Source: Shinella sp. XGS7
GTDB lineage: Bacteria; Pseudomonadota; Gammaproteobacteria; Burkholderiales; Burkholderiaceae_C
Length of the DNA: 64,000 nucleotides
Assembly: GCF_020535565.1 (NCBI RefSeq)
Contig: NZ_CP084758.1
Span: forward strand, 2,488,501 to 2,552,500
Direction: 5' to 3'
The notes beneath the pieces were generated by a model. It saw only the letters and a program-made list of their open reading frames with translations. It searched no databases and was not told where the DNA came from. This document shows positions 51,091 to 59,889 of this stretch, one piece after another. Each line of letters starts with the position of its first letter. Positions within the stretch are counted from its first letter, which is position 1. The position numbers and the translations under genes were made by a program.

Positions 51091-51757
51091 TCTTGTTCTT
51101 GAGGGCGTGGCCCTGAGCCGCCGCTTCAAGGAAGGCGGCCTGGATGTGCAGGTGCTCAAGGGCGTGGATATCCGCGTGGCGCGCGGCCAGACCCTGGCGG
51201 TGCTGGGCGCCTCGGGCTCGGGCAAGAGCACCCTGCTGCATCTGCTGGGCGGGCTGGACAAGCCCACGAGCGGTCAGGTCACGCTGATGGGCCGCAATCT
51301 GGCTTCCATGGGCGAGGCGCCGCTGGGCCAGTGGCGCAACCAGCATCTGGGCTTTGTCTACCAGTTCCACCATCTGCTGCCCGAGTTCAGCGCCCTGGAC
51401 AATGTGGCCATGCCCCTGCGCGTGCGGCGCGAGCCGGTGGCGGCCGCCCGCGAGCGTGCGGCGGCCATGCTGGCCCGGCTGGGCCTGGGCCAGCGCCTGT
51501 CGCACCGGCCGGCCGAGCTCTCGGGCGGCGAGCGCCAGCGCGTGGCCATCGCCCGCGCCCTGGTCAGCCAGCCGGCCTGCGTGCTGGCCGACGAGCCCAC
51601 CGGCAATCTGGACCGCGACACGGCCGATGCCGTCTTCGCCCTGATGCTGGAGACGGCCCAGGCCCAGGGCACGGCCTTCGTGCTGGTGACCCATGACCAG
51701 AGCCTGGCCTCGCGCTGCGAAACGCAGCTGAAACTGGTGGGCGGCGCCCTGCAGTAG
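51083..51757 (+). CDS. lolD: Lipoprotein-releasing ABC transporter ATP-binding protein LolD
   Basis: 224 residues. Walker [10 protein letters not shown], the LolD-type sequence [22 protein letters not shown], signature [15 protein letters not shown], Walker [12 protein letters not shown] and the H-loop [10 protein letters not shown] are all intact. It powers the LolC/E permease at the inner membrane. The start lies inside the end of lolC (8-bp overlap), so the two are translationally coupled. The next gene, purU, follows after 43 bp. Confidence 0.96.
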   Translation: MNDLVLEGVALSRRFKEGGLDVQVLKGVDIRVARGQTLAVLGASGSGKSTLLHLLGGLDKPTSGQVTLMGRNLASMGEAPLGQWRNQHLGFVYQFHHLLPEFSALDNVAMPLRVRREPVAAARERAAAMLARLGLGQRLSHRPAELSGGERQRVAIARALVSQPACVLADEPTGNLDRDTADAVFALMLETAQAQGTAFVLVTHDQSLASRCETQLKLVGGALQ

Positions 51758-51800
51758 TATCTCGGGCCCGATTTCTCTCCAACCCAGCCGCCACCGCTGT

Positions 51801-52667
51801 ATGAGCCAGACCGCCCGCTTCATCCTGAAACTGAGCTGCCCCGACCAGGCCGGCATCGTCCATGCCGTGACCGGTTTTCTGCTGGAGCAGGGCGGCAATA
51901 TCGTCACCTCGCATCAGCATGGCGACGCCGACCACCGGCGCTTCTTCATGCGCATCGAGTTCGAGGCGGCAGCGCCGGCCGAGGGCGCGGCCCTGCGCCA
52001 GGCCTTCGAGCCCCTGGCCCAGCGCCTGCAGATGGACTGGGAGCTGGTGGGCCGCGAGACCAAGACCCGCGTGCTGCTGCTGGTGTCCAAGCTGGGCCAC
52101 TGCCTGAACGATCTGCTGTTCCGCGTGCAGACCGGGCATCTGCCCATTGAGATTCCGGCCATCGTCAGCAACCACCGCGACTTCTACCAGCTGGCCGCCT
52201 CCCACAACATTCCCTTCCACCACTTCCCGCTGCTGAACAGCACGCCGGAGCAGAAGGCGGCGCAGGAGCGCAAGATCATCGAGGTGGTCGAGGAGAACCG
52301 CATCGATCTGGTGGTGCTGGCCCGCTATATGCAGATCCTCAGCCCCGAGCTGTGCCAATACCTCTCGGGTCGGGCCATCAATATCCACCACAGCTTCCTG
52401 CCCAGCTTCAAGGGCGCCAAGCCCTATCACCAGGCTTATGAGCGCGGGGTCAAGCTGATCGGCGCCACGGCGCACTATGTGACCTCGGACCTGGACGAGG
52501 GCCCCATCATCGAGCAGGAGGTGGCGCGCATCGACCACAGCCTGGCGCCCGAGCAACTGGTGGCCATGGGCCGCGATGTGGAATGCGTGACCCTGGCGCG
52601 CGCCATCCAGTGGCATGCCGAGCACCGCGTGCTGCTCAACGGCCACCGCACGGTGGTGTTCCGCTGA
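51801..52667 (+). CDS. purU: Formyltetrahydrofolate deformylase
   Basis: 288 residues. An N-terminal ACT domain (LSCPDQAGIVHAVTGFLLEQGGNI) is joined to a formyltransferase domain with VSNHRDFYQLA, the catalytic Asn-His-Asp set in NIHHSFLPSFKGAKPYHQAY and YVTSDLDEGPIIEQ. PurU splits 10-formyl-THF to formate and THF and balances one-carbon pools; the ACT domain is expected to sense glycine and methionine. It lies 10 bp before the tatD-like gene in the same direction. Confidence 0.96.
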   Translation: MSQTARFILKLSCPDQAGIVHAVTGFLLEQGGNIVTSHQHGDADHRRFFMRIEFEAAAPAEGAALRQAFEPLAQRLQMDWELVGRETKTRVLLLVSKLGHCLNDLLFRVQTGHLPIEIPAIVSNHRDFYQLAASHNIPFHHFPLLNSTPEQKAAQERKIIEVVEENRIDLVVLARYMQILSPELCQYLSGRAINIHHSFLPSFKGAKPYHQAYERGVKLIGATAHYVTSDLDEGPIIEQEVARIDHSLAPEQLVAMGRDVECVTLARAIQWHAEHRVLLNGHRTVVFR

Positions 52668-52677
52668 GCTCAAGCTC

Positions 52678-53499
52678 ATGTGGGTGGACAGCCACTGCCA
52701 TTTGGACGCGCCGGAGTTCGGCGCTGACCGGGGCGAGGTTGTAGCCCGCGCGCGCGCGGCTGGGGTCTCGCAGATGGTGATTCCCGCCGTGGGGGCCTTC
52801 GACTTCGAGGCCGCGCGCGACCTGGCGCATGCGCATGGCTTTGCCTATGCCCTGGGCATCCACCCGCTCTACGTGATGAAGGCGCGGGATGAGGATCTGG
52901 CCACCCTGGCCGGCCTGCTGGAGCGCCACCGCGAGGACCCGCGCCTGGTGGCCGTGGGCGAGATCGGCCTGGACTTCTTCGTGCCGGGCCTGGACGCGGC
53001 CCGCCAGCAGTTTTTCTACACCGAGCAGCTCAGGCTGGCGCAGCGCTTCGAGCTACCGGTGATCCTGCATGTGCGCAAGAGCGCGGACCAGTTGCTGCGC
53101 GGCTTGCGCCGCACCGTGGTGCGGGGCGGCATCGCCCACGCCTTCAACGGCAGCCGCCAGCAGGCCGACACCTTCATCGCCCAGGGCTTCAAGCTCGGCT
53201 TTGGCGGCACGCTCACCTACGAGCGCTCGCTGCAGATCCGCCGTCTCGCGGCCGAACTGCCGGCGCAAAGCCTGGTGCTGGAGACCGATGCGCCCGATAT
53301 CCCGCCGCACTGGCTCTATGCCACGGCCGAGCAGCGCGCCGCCGGCCAAGCCCAGGGCCGCAACCAGCCGGCCGAGCTGCCGCGCATCGCCCAGAGCCTG
53401 GCCCGCCTGCGCGGCTGGACCCTTGAGGCCACCGCGGCCTGCACCCGGGCCAATACCTTCGAGGCCCTGCCGCGCCTGGCGGCGCTGGCCGGCGCCTGA
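52678..53499 (+). CDS. TatD-family metal-dependent hydrolase (DNase-like)
   Basis: 273 residues. The TIM-barrel metal ligands are in place: WVDSHCHLDAPEF (HxH), VAVGEIGLDFF (Glu), PVILHVRKSADQ (His), GIAHAFNGS (His) and LVLETDAPDIPP (Asp). TatD proteins are Mg-dependent 3'-5' exonucleases thought to repair oxidised DNA. This YjjV-like copy could act on other phosphodiesters. It starts 10 bp after purU and ends 6 bp before the response-regulator gene, so it probably shares their transcript. Confidence 0.93.
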   Translation: MWVDSHCHLDAPEFGADRGEVVARARAAGVSQMVIPAVGAFDFEAARDLAHAHGFAYALGIHPLYVMKARDEDLATLAGLLERHREDPRLVAVGEIGLDFFVPGLDAARQQFFYTEQLRLAQRFELPVILHVRKSADQLLRGLRRTVVRGGIAHAFNGSRQQADTFIAQGFKLGFGGTLTYERSLQIRRLAAELPAQSLVLETDAPDIPPHWLYATAEQRAAGQAQGRNQPAELPRIAQSLARLRGWTLEATAACTRANTFEALPRLAALAGA

Positions 53500-53505
53500 G
53501 CCGCC

Positions 53506-54180
53506 ATGCACATCCTGCTGGTGGAGGACGATGCCGCGCTGGCCGAGGCCATCGCCGCGGCCCTGCGCGCCCGTGGCTGGCGGGTGGAGCTGAGCGCGCG
53601 CGGCGAGCCGGTGGCCGCCTCGCTGCGCCAGGAAAGCTATGACGCCCTGGTGCTGGACATCGGCCTGCCCGGCATCGACGGCCTGGAGGTGCTGCGTCGC
53701 CTGCGCGAGCAGGGCAGCTTTCTGCCGGTGCTGATGCTTACCGCCCGCGACGGGGTGGAGGATCGGGTGGACGGCCTGGAGGCCGGGGCCGATGACTATC
53801 TGCTCAAGCCCTTTGCCATCGACGAGCTCATCGCCCGCCTGCGCGCCCTGGTGCGGCGCCACGAATTCAGACGCAACGAGACCCTCAGCCTGGCGGCCCT
53901 GCGCTTTGATGCCGGGGCGCGCCGCGCCTTCATCGGCGAGCAGGCGGTGCACCTGACGGCGCGGGAATGCGTGGTGCTGCAGTACCTGCTGCTCAAGGCC
54001 GGTCAGGTGGTCACGCGCGAGCAGCTCACGGCCCTGATCCCGGGCTGGGCGGCGGCCAGCTCGGAGAACGCGCTGGAGCTGCTGGTCTCGCGCCTGCGCG
54101 CCAAGATCGAGCCGGGCGGCGTGAACCTGCGCACGGTGCGCGGCCTGGGCTACCGGCTGGAGCCGGCCGAGGCGCCATGA
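53506..54180 (+). CDS. tctD: OmpR-family response regulator, TctD-like
   Basis: 224 residues. Receiver domain: HILLVEDDAAL (acidic pocket), LVLDIGLPGIDG (phospho-Asp near residue 51), LMLTARDGVEDRVDGLEAGADDYLLKPF. The C-terminal winged helix ends RTVRGLGYRLEPAE. The gene overlaps the sensor kinase by 4 bp (ATGA) and lies tail to tail with tctA, so it is most likely the regulator of tricarboxylate transport, as TctD is in Salmonella; the name rests on this position. Confidence 0.88.
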   Translation: MHILLVEDDAALAEAIAAALRARGWRVELSARGEPVAASLRQESYDALVLDIGLPGIDGLEVLRRLREQGSFLPVLMLTARDGVEDRVDGLEAGADDYLLKPFAIDELIARLRALVRRHEFRRNETLSLAALRFDAGARRAFIGEQAVHLTARECVVLQYLLLKAGQVVTREQLTALIPGWAAASSENALELLVSRLRAKIEPGGVNLRTVRGLGYRLEPAEAP

Positions 54181-55580
54181 GCGCGCGCCCGGGGCCGCGC
54201 CAGCCCAGCCTGCGCCGCACCCTGCTGCTGTGGCTGCTGCTGCCCCTGACCGGCCTGATCCCGCTGGCGGCCCTGCTGATCTACGGCCTGGCCCTGAGCC
54301 CCGCCCTGGACGCGCTGGACCGGGCCCTCACCGACACCGGCGTGGCCCTGGCCGAGATGCTGGACACCGATGCCCAGGGCCGGGTGCAGCTGCCTCTGAG
54401 CGAGCAGACCGCTCGCGCCCTGCGCGCCGATGCGGTGGACGAGAGCCAGTTCGCCGTGGCCGATCCGCAGGGACGCTTGCTGGCCGGGCAGGCCGCATTG
54501 CTGACTCTGGTGAGCGAAAGACCAGCGGCGGGCGAACGTCGTTTCTTCAACGCCACGCTGGCGGGGCAGGCCCTGCGCCTGGCGGCCCAGGGTCAGGCCT
54601 GCGGGCCGGGTGCGGCGCAGACCTGCCTGATCGTGGTGGCCGAGACCCTGGGCAAGCGGGCTCTGGCCCAGCGCGCAGCCCTGCTGGGCGCGGGCCTGGC
54701 GGCCCTGGCCCTGGCCCTGCCGCTGCTGGGCCTGTCCTTGCTGGCGGTGCGCCGGGCTCTGCGCCCGCTGCAGGTGGCGGCGGCCCAGGTGGCGGCGCTC
54801 ACGCCGCAGCGCCTGGAGCCGGTGCCGGCCCAGGCCCTGCCGGGCGAGGTGGCCGGCCTGGTGCAGGCGCTCAACGAGCTGCTGGCGCGTCTGCGCGAGG
54901 CGGCCGCGGCCCAGCGCGCCTTTGTGGCCGATGCCGCGCACCAGCTGCGTACCCCGCTGGCCGTGATGCGGCTGGAGGCGGCCGAGGTCCTGGCCGCGCC
55001 GCATCCCGAGGCCCTGCACCCGGCCCTGCTGCGCCTGCACGCCGCGGCCGAGCGCGGCAGCCGCCTGGCCCAGCAGCTGCTGGTGCTGGCGCGGGCCGAG
55101 AGCCAGGCCCTACAGGCCGAGACCGCGCGCCCTCAGCAGGCCCTGGACCTGAGCACCCTGGCCGCGGCGGCGGCCGACCGCTTGCTGGCTCCGGCCCTGG
55201 CCGCCGGCCAGGACCTGGGCTTCGAGCTGGCGCCCGCGCCGCTGCGCGGCGACGCCCTGCTGCTGGAGGAGCTGCTGGGCAATCTGCTGCACAACGCCAT
55301 CGAGCATGCCGGCCCGGGCGTGCGCATCACGGTGCGCTGCGGGTGCGATGCCCAGGACCGCAGCTGGCTCAGCGTGGAGGACGAGGGCCGCGGCGTGCCG
55401 CCCGAGGAACTGGCCCTGCTGTGGCAGCGCTTCCAGCGTGGCCGCGCGGCCCAGGGCGGGGGCAGCGGCCTGGGCCTGGCCATCGTGGCCGATATCGCCC
55501 GCCTGCATGGTGCGGTGGCCGAGGCCCAGGCCGGCCCGGGCGGGCGCGGCCTGTGCGTCAGCGTGCGCTTCCCGGCCTGA
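54177..55580 (+). CDS. tctE: Sensor histidine kinase, TctE-like
   Basis: 467 residues. Two membrane helices (LLLWLLLPLTGLIPLAALLIYG near residue 20 and LLGAGLAALALALPLLGLSLL near 175) enclose a periplasmic sensor region with DTGVALAEMLD, the 2CSK_N type found in TctE. Then come HAMP, the H-box FVADAAHQLRTPLAVM, the N-box LLGNLLHNAIEHA, and the G-boxes VEDEGRGVP and GSGLGLAIVADI. It would sense citrate-like tricarboxylates and phosphorylate TctD. Its stop is 3 bp from the end of the convergent tctA. Confidence 0.9.
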   Translation: MSARPGPRQPSLRRTLLLWLLLPLTGLIPLAALLIYGLALSPALDALDRALTDTGVALAEMLDTDAQGRVQLPLSEQTARALRADAVDESQFAVADPQGRLLAGQAALLTLVSERPAAGERRFFNATLAGQALRLAAQGQACGPGAAQTCLIVVAETLGKRALAQRAALLGAGLAALALALPLLGLSLLAVRRALRPLQVAAAQVAALTPQRLEPVPAQALPGEVAGLVQALNELLARLREAAAAQRAFVADAAHQLRTPLAVMRLEAAEVLAAPHPEALHPALLRLHAAAERGSRLAQQLLVLARAESQALQAETARPQQALDLSTLAAAAADRLLAPALAAGQDLGFELAPAPLRGDALLLEELLGNLLHNAIEHAGPGVRITVRCGCDAQDRSWLSVEDEGRGVPPEELALLWQRFQRGRAAQGGGSGLGLAIVADIARLHGAVAEAQAGPGGRGLCVSVRFPA

Positions 55581-55583
55581 GCG

Positions 55584-57110
55584 TCAGGAGACGGCGCTTT
55601 CACCGACGGCCGGCGTGGCCTCGCTGCCCGTGCGGCGGGACTTCAGCACGAAGCTCAGCAGCTGCCAGCCTATGAACAGGGCCACCAGACCCAGCAGGCT
55701 GGCGCTGATGGGGCGCTCGATGAAGGTGTGGAAGCTGCCGCGGCTGATCAGCATGGCGCGGCGGAAGTTCTCCTCCAGCATGGGGCCCAGGATGAAGCCC
55801 AGCATCAGGGGCGCGGCGTCCATGTCCAGGCGCATGAAGAGATAGCCGGCAAAGCCGAAGACGGCGGTGACGAAGATGTCGTCCAGATTGTTGTTGACGC
55901 TGTAGGTGCCGATGCAGCAGAAGAAGAGGATGGCCGGGAACAGCACGTTGTAGGGGATCTTGAAGACCGACAGCCAGTAGCGCACCAGGGGCACATTGAG
56001 CAGCAGCAGGAAGCAGTTGCCCACCCACATGCTGGCCACCAGGCCCCAGAACAGATCGGGATGGCCGGCAATCATGTTCGGGCCGGGCTGTATGCCCTTG
56101 ATCACGAAGGCGGCCATCATCAGGGCCATCACTGCGTTCTCGGGGATGCCGATGCTCATCAGCGGGATGAAGCTGGTGCGCGCGGCGGCCTCGTCGGCCG
56201 CGGCCTGGCCGGCCACGCCCTCGATGGCGCCCTGGCCGATCTCGTGGCGGTACTTGCTGACCTTCTTGTCGATGGCGTAGGCGGCGAACTGCGCGATCAC
56301 CGGGCCGCCGCCGGGCAGGATGCCCAGGAAGGAGCCGATGGCGCTGCCGCGCAGGGCGCTGGGGATGATGCGCTTGAACTCGGGCCAGGTGGGCATCAGC
56401 TTGATCTTGCCGTTGAAGGGCGTGCGCTCCTCGCGGGCGTCCAGGTTCTTGCTGATCTCGGCAATGCCGAAGCAGCCCAGGGCGATGCTTACCAGGCCCA
56501 CGCCCTCGGCCAGGAAGGGCAGGTCGAAGGTGTAGCGCTGCAGGCCGCTGTTCACATCGGTGCCGATCTGGCCCAGCAGGATGCCGATCAGGCACATGGC
56601 CAGGCCGTTGAGCAGGCTGCCGGTGGTGACGAAGCTGACGCAGACAAAGCCCACCAGCATCAGCGCGCAGTAGTCGGCCGGCCCGAAGAGAAAGGCCACC
56701 TCGCCCAGGCTGGGCGCCAGAAAGGACAGCACCACGATGGCCACCGTGCCGCCGATGAAGCTGGACACGCCGGCCGTGAAGAGCGCCAGGCCGGTCTTGC
56801 CCTTGAGCGTCATCTGGTAGCCGTCGATGCAGGCGACGATGGAGCTGGCATGCGGGATCTTCATGGTGATCGCGCTGACGCTGTCCCCGTACTGGGCGCC
56901 GTAGTAGATGCCGGCCAGCATGATGAGCGCGCCGCCGGTGGGAATGGAGTAGGTCAGCGGCAGCAGCAGGCTGATGGTGGCCAGGGGGCCCAGGCCGGGC
57001 AGCAGGCCCACCAGGGTGCCCACCGTGCAGCCGATGGCGCAGAACAGCAGGTTCTGCCAGGTCAGCGCGTGCTCGAAGCCGAAGGCCAGGTTGTGCAGGA
57101 CGTCCATCAT
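55584..57110 (-). CDS. tctA: Tripartite tricarboxylate transporter, TctA large permease subunit
   Basis: 508 residues with about eleven helices. The TctA signature runs GTLVGLLPGLGPLATISLLLPLTY, then GIYYGAQYGDSVSAI, GSIGSFLGILPGGGPVIAQFAAYAIDKK (here as GSAIGSFLGILPGGG), and EGVAGQAAADEAAARTSFIPLMSIGIPENA. It takes up citrate or related carboxylates by cation symport together with TctB and a periplasmic TctC. TctB is 4 bp upstream, but there is no tctC gene beside them. It faces tctDE. Confidence 0.93.
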   Translation of the reverse strand: MMDVLHNLAFGFEHALTWQNLLFCAIGCTVGTLVGLLPGLGPLATISLLLPLTYSIPTGGALIMLAGIYYGAQYGDSVSAITMKIPHASSIVACIDGYQMTLKGKTGLALFTAGVSSFIGGTVAIVVLSFLAPSLGEVAFLFGPADYCALMLVGFVCVSFVTTGSLLNGLAMCLIGILLGQIGTDVNSGLQRYTFDLPFLAEGVGLVSIALGCFGIAEISKNLDAREERTPFNGKIKLMPTWPEFKRIIPSALRGSAIGSFLGILPGGGPVIAQFAAYAIDKKVSKYRHEIGQGAIEGVAGQAAADEAAARTSFIPLMSIGIPENAVMALMMAAFVIKGIQPGPNMIAGHPDLFWGLVASMWVGNCFLLLLNVPLVRYWLSVFKIPYNVLFPAILFFCCIGTYSVNNNLDDIFVTAVFGFAGYLFMRLDMDAAPLMLGFILGPMLEENFRRAMLISRGSFHTFIERPISASLLGLVALFIGWQLLSFVLKSRRTGSEATPAVGESAVS

Positions 57111-57114
57111 GGCT

Positions 57115-57537
57115 TCAGACCAGGGGCAGGTTCAGGCCGAGCAGCTTCTGGAAGGCGAAGGCCACGGCCACCAGGCCGGCGGCGATCTTCAGACAGCGCT
57201 TCCAGGAGTACGAGGTGCTGGCCAACGAGGCTACGAAGACCATCAGCACGATGCCGGCCACCATGTTCAGCTTCTCCGACACCAGGGCGAAGCCGCACAG
57301 CGAAACCAGCACCAGGCCGATATTGCGCAGGCTGAAGCCCAGGGGCACGGGCTTCTCGAAGCGGGCCCGCAGCAGGGTCAGCAGGGCGATGAGCAGCAGC
57401 AGGCCGCTGACCAGCAGGGGAAAGAGCCCGGCGCCAGCGCGCGCGAAGCTGCCGATGGGGTACTGCAAGGCGCCCAGTCCGAAGGACAAGGCAATGGCGC
57501 CGAGGAAAAGACCTCGGACGATGTTCCGGTTGTTCAT
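57115..57537 (-). CDS. tctB: Tripartite tricarboxylate transporter, TctB small subunit
   Basis: 140 residues, four membrane helices. The N-terminal LGALQYPIGSFARAGAGLFPLLVSGLLLLIA is the TctB hallmark (R-x-G-x-G-x-FP). It starts 4 bp before tctA with which it forms the membrane complex. The start at 57537 (MNNRNIVRGLFLG) is preferred over in-frame codons further upstream, which give a Pro/Arg-rich non-membrane extension. The 173 bp upstream separates it from mscS and presumably holds the promoter, but I see no clear elements. Confidence 0.88.
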   Translation of the reverse strand: MNNRNIVRGLFLGAIALSFGLGALQYPIGSFARAGAGLFPLLVSGLLLLIALLTLLRARFEKPVPLGFSLRNIGLVLVSLCGFALVSEKLNMVAGIVLMVFVASLASTSYSWKRCLKIAAGLVAVAFAFQKLLGLNLPLV

Positions 57538-57710
57538 AGCGATCCCTGGACAAGTGGGGGGACGCGGCCGCTGCGGCCCACTGTAGGGACTCGGCTGCCC
57601 CGCGCCGGCGTCGGTTTTCACGTACGACAGCTTGCGGACAGCTTGGGGGGAGGCCGGGGCTCAAGGGAGCTTGGGGTGCGCGCCCGGCCGCGCGCTACGG
57701 GTGCTCGCGC

Positions 57711-58520
57711 CTAGCGGTTGCGCGGCGCCAGCGGGGTTTCCGGCACCGGATAGCCGGCCGCGCCAAAGGTGGCGACCACGGCCTTGTGGGTGTCGAAATA
57801 GACCTGCCAGTAATGGTCGGTGTGGCAGTAGGGGCGCACGCACAGCAGCGGGCCCTCGAGCGTGAAGCTCAGGATCTCGATATCGGGCGCGGGCGTGGCC
57901 ACCACATTGGGAATGGCAGCGACGGCGCTGCGCAGGCGGGCCATGGCATCCAGCGGGTCCACGGTGTTGGCCACCTTGGCCACGCAGTCCACCCGGCGGT
58001 GGGGCAGGGTGGAGTAGTTCTGGATGGTGTCCGAGAAGATCTTGTTGTTGCCGATGATGGTCTGCACGTTGTCGGGCGTGATCACCGTGGTGCCGAAGAG
58101 GCCAATCTCGCTGACCGTGCCGGTGACGCCGCCCACCTGCACGAAGTCGCCCACCTTGAAGGGCCGCAGCACCTGCATGAAGACGCCGGCCGCGAAATGC
58201 GTGAGCAGGCCGCCCCAGGCCGTGCCGATGGCCAGGCCTGCACCGGCCAGCAGGGCGGCGAAGGAGGTGGTCTTGATGCCGAAGATGTCCAGAATCGCCA
58301 GCACCAGCACGATGTTCAAGAGCACCGTGAGGATGGAGCGCAGGTAGTTGGAGAGGGTGGAGTCCACCCGCTTGCCGGCTTCCAGCGCGCGGGTGAAGAG
58401 GCGCACGGCCAGATTGATAATCCAGCGGCCGATGATCCAGGCCGCGAGGGCGGCCAGGATCTTGAGCCCGAAATCCATGCCTTGGGTGCTGAGGAATTGC
58501 CAGATGGCTTCGGTATTCAT
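57711..58520 (-). CDS. Small-conductance mechanosensitive channel, MscS family
   Basis: 269 residues. Three helices: KILAALAAWIIGRWIINLAV, LRSILTVLLNIVLVLAILDIFG, and the pore-lining TM3 SFAALLAGAGLAIGTAWGGLLTHFAAGVFMQVLRPF with the expected Gly/Ala pattern. The cytoplasmic beta domain follows with FKVGDFVQVGGVTGTVSEIGLFGTTV and NNKIFSDTIQNYS. These channels open under hypo-osmotic stress and let solutes out. The ATG at 58520 is the normal start. Divergent from the glycosylase operon, 38 bp apart. Confidence 0.93.
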   Translation of the reverse strand: MNTEAIWQFLSTQGMDFGLKILAALAAWIIGRWIINLAVRLFTRALEAGKRVDSTLSNYLRSILTVLLNIVLVLAILDIFGIKTTSFAALLAGAGLAIGTAWGGLLTHFAAGVFMQVLRPFKVGDFVQVGGVTGTVSEIGLFGTTVITPDNVQTIIGNNKIFSDTIQNYSTLPHRRVDCVAKVANTVDPLDAMARLRSAVAAIPNVVATPAPDIEILSFTLEGPLLCVRPYCHTDHYWQVYFDTHKAVVATFGAAGYPVPETPLAPRNR

Positions 58521-58558
58521 GATGAGGAACTCTCCCTGTGTTTGAGCCGGATCGGCCC

Positions 58559-59089
58559 ATGATGGCAAAGCCCGCTGCGCTTGCCCACCCCCCAAGATGG
58601 CAAGGCCTGGCCCCCGTCTGGGCGCCGGATGCCCGCCTGCTGCTGCTGGGCAGCTTCCCCAGTGCCGCCTCGCTGACGGCTCAGCAGTACTACGGTCACC
58701 CGCGCAACCAGTTCTGGCCCCTGCTCTCGGCCCTGTGGGGGGAGGACCTGCGCGCCCTGGACTATGCGCAGCGCCTGGAGCGGGTGCGCGCGCGCGGCCT
58801 GGCCATCTGGGATGTCTATGCCGCCTGCGAGCGCGAGGGCAGCCTGGACAGCGCCATCCGCGCCGCCCAGCCCAATGACCTGGCCGGCCTGGCCGCGCGC
58901 CTGCCCCGGCTGCAGGCCGTGGCCCACAACGGCGGCGAGTCGGCGCGGCTGATGAAGGTGACGGCCGCCCTGGGCCGGCCGGTCTACCGCCTGCCTTCCA
59001 GCAGCCCGGCCAACGCCAGCTGGTCCTTCGAGCGCAAGCTGGCGGCCTGGCGCGAGGTCTTCGCGGCCCATGGTCTACTCACGCCATGA
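58559..59089 (+). CDS. DNA-deoxyinosine glycosylase (UDG superfamily)
   Basis: 176 residues. Characteristic segments: LLLGSFPSAASLTAQQYYGHPRNQFWPLLSAL (active-site loop of the hypoxanthine-DNA glycosylase group), RGLAIWDVYAACEREGSLDSAI, AVAHNGGESA and YRLPSSSPANASWSFERKL (DNA-binding SSPAN motif). It removes hypoxanthine arising from deaminated adenine. Starts at 58559, 58562 (ATG) or 58538 (GTG) are possible. Its end overlaps the next gene by 4 bp. Confidence 0.9.
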   Translation: MMAKPAALAHPPRWQGLAPVWAPDARLLLLGSFPSAASLTAQQYYGHPRNQFWPLLSALWGEDLRALDYAQRLERVRARGLAIWDVYAACEREGSLDSAIRAAQPNDLAGLAARLPRLQAVAHNGGESARLMKVTAALGRPVYRLPSSSPANASWSFERKLAAWREVFAAHGLLTP

Positions 59090-59889
59090 ATAAGAAGAGC
59101 CCCAACAAGAAGATCGACTGGGTGCCCGCCACCTTGAGCGAGCACGACGGCGTGCGCTATCTGCACCTGGACAGCATCTGGGTGCAAGGCGCCATGCGCA
59201 TCCGCAAGCCCCAGCAGCTGGAGCTGGAGTACATCCAGCGCATGATGGCCTGGATGCTCTGGCGCGAGAGCGCTGCCCTTCGGGAAGGCCGGGCGGTGCA
59301 GCTGGGCCTGGGCGCGGCGGCGCTGACCCGCTTCAGCCACAAGGTGCTGCGCATGAAGACCACCGCCGTGGAGCTCAACCCCACGGTGATCTCGGCCTGC
59401 CGGGCCTGGTTCCACCTGCCCGAGGATGATCAGCGCCTGAGCGTGCTCAACGAGGACGCGGCCGCCTGGGTGGCGGAGCCAGCGAACTGGCAGAGCGTGG
59501 CGGTGCTGAATGTGGACCTCTACGACCATGATGCCGCCTCCCCGGTGCTGGATGACGAGGCCTTTTATGCGGGCTGCCGTGCCGTGCTGGAGGAGGGCGG
59601 CTTGATGACCGTCAACCTCTTCGGGCGCCACGCCAGCTTCGCGCGCAGTGCGGCCCGCATCGCGCGGGTTTTCGGCAGCGACCAGGTCTGGAGCCTGGCG
59701 CCCACCAAGGAGGGCAATACCGTGGTGGTGGCCGCGCGCGGCGTGCAGGTGCCCGAGCGCGAGGAACTGGAACGGCGCGCGGCTAATATCGAGTCGCTGT
59801 ACCAGCTGCCGGCCCGCAAATGGCTGCGCCTGGTGCGGCCCCTGCCCATGAGTGTCATCAACCAGCTGCTGAGCGAGTCGCAACCATGA
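59086..59889 (+). CDS. Spermidine-synthase-like SAM-fold protein
   Basis: 267 residues. It has a Rossmann-type core like spermidine synthases: AVQLGLGAAALTRFSHKVLRM (nucleotide-binding loop), TAVELNPTVISACRAWF (acidic residue after the second strand) and VAVLNVDLYDHDAASPVL at the catalytic-Asp position, followed by GGLMTVNLFGRH. Propylamine-transfer residues cannot be confirmed, so it may be another methyl- or aminopropyl-transferase. It overlaps the glycosylase gene and the GspE-type gene by 4 bp on either side (ATGA), so all three are translationally coupled. Confidence 0.85.
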   Translation: MNKKSPNKKIDWVPATLSEHDGVRYLHLDSIWVQGAMRIRKPQQLELEYIQRMMAWMLWRESAALREGRAVQLGLGAAALTRFSHKVLRMKTTAVELNPTVISACRAWFHLPEDDQRLSVLNEDAAAWVAEPANWQSVAVLNVDLYDHDAASPVLDDEAFYAGCRAVLEEGGLMTVNLFGRHASFARSAARIARVFGSDQVWSLAPTKEGNTVVVAARGVQVPEREELERRAANIESLYQLPARKWLRLVRPLPMSVINQLLSESQP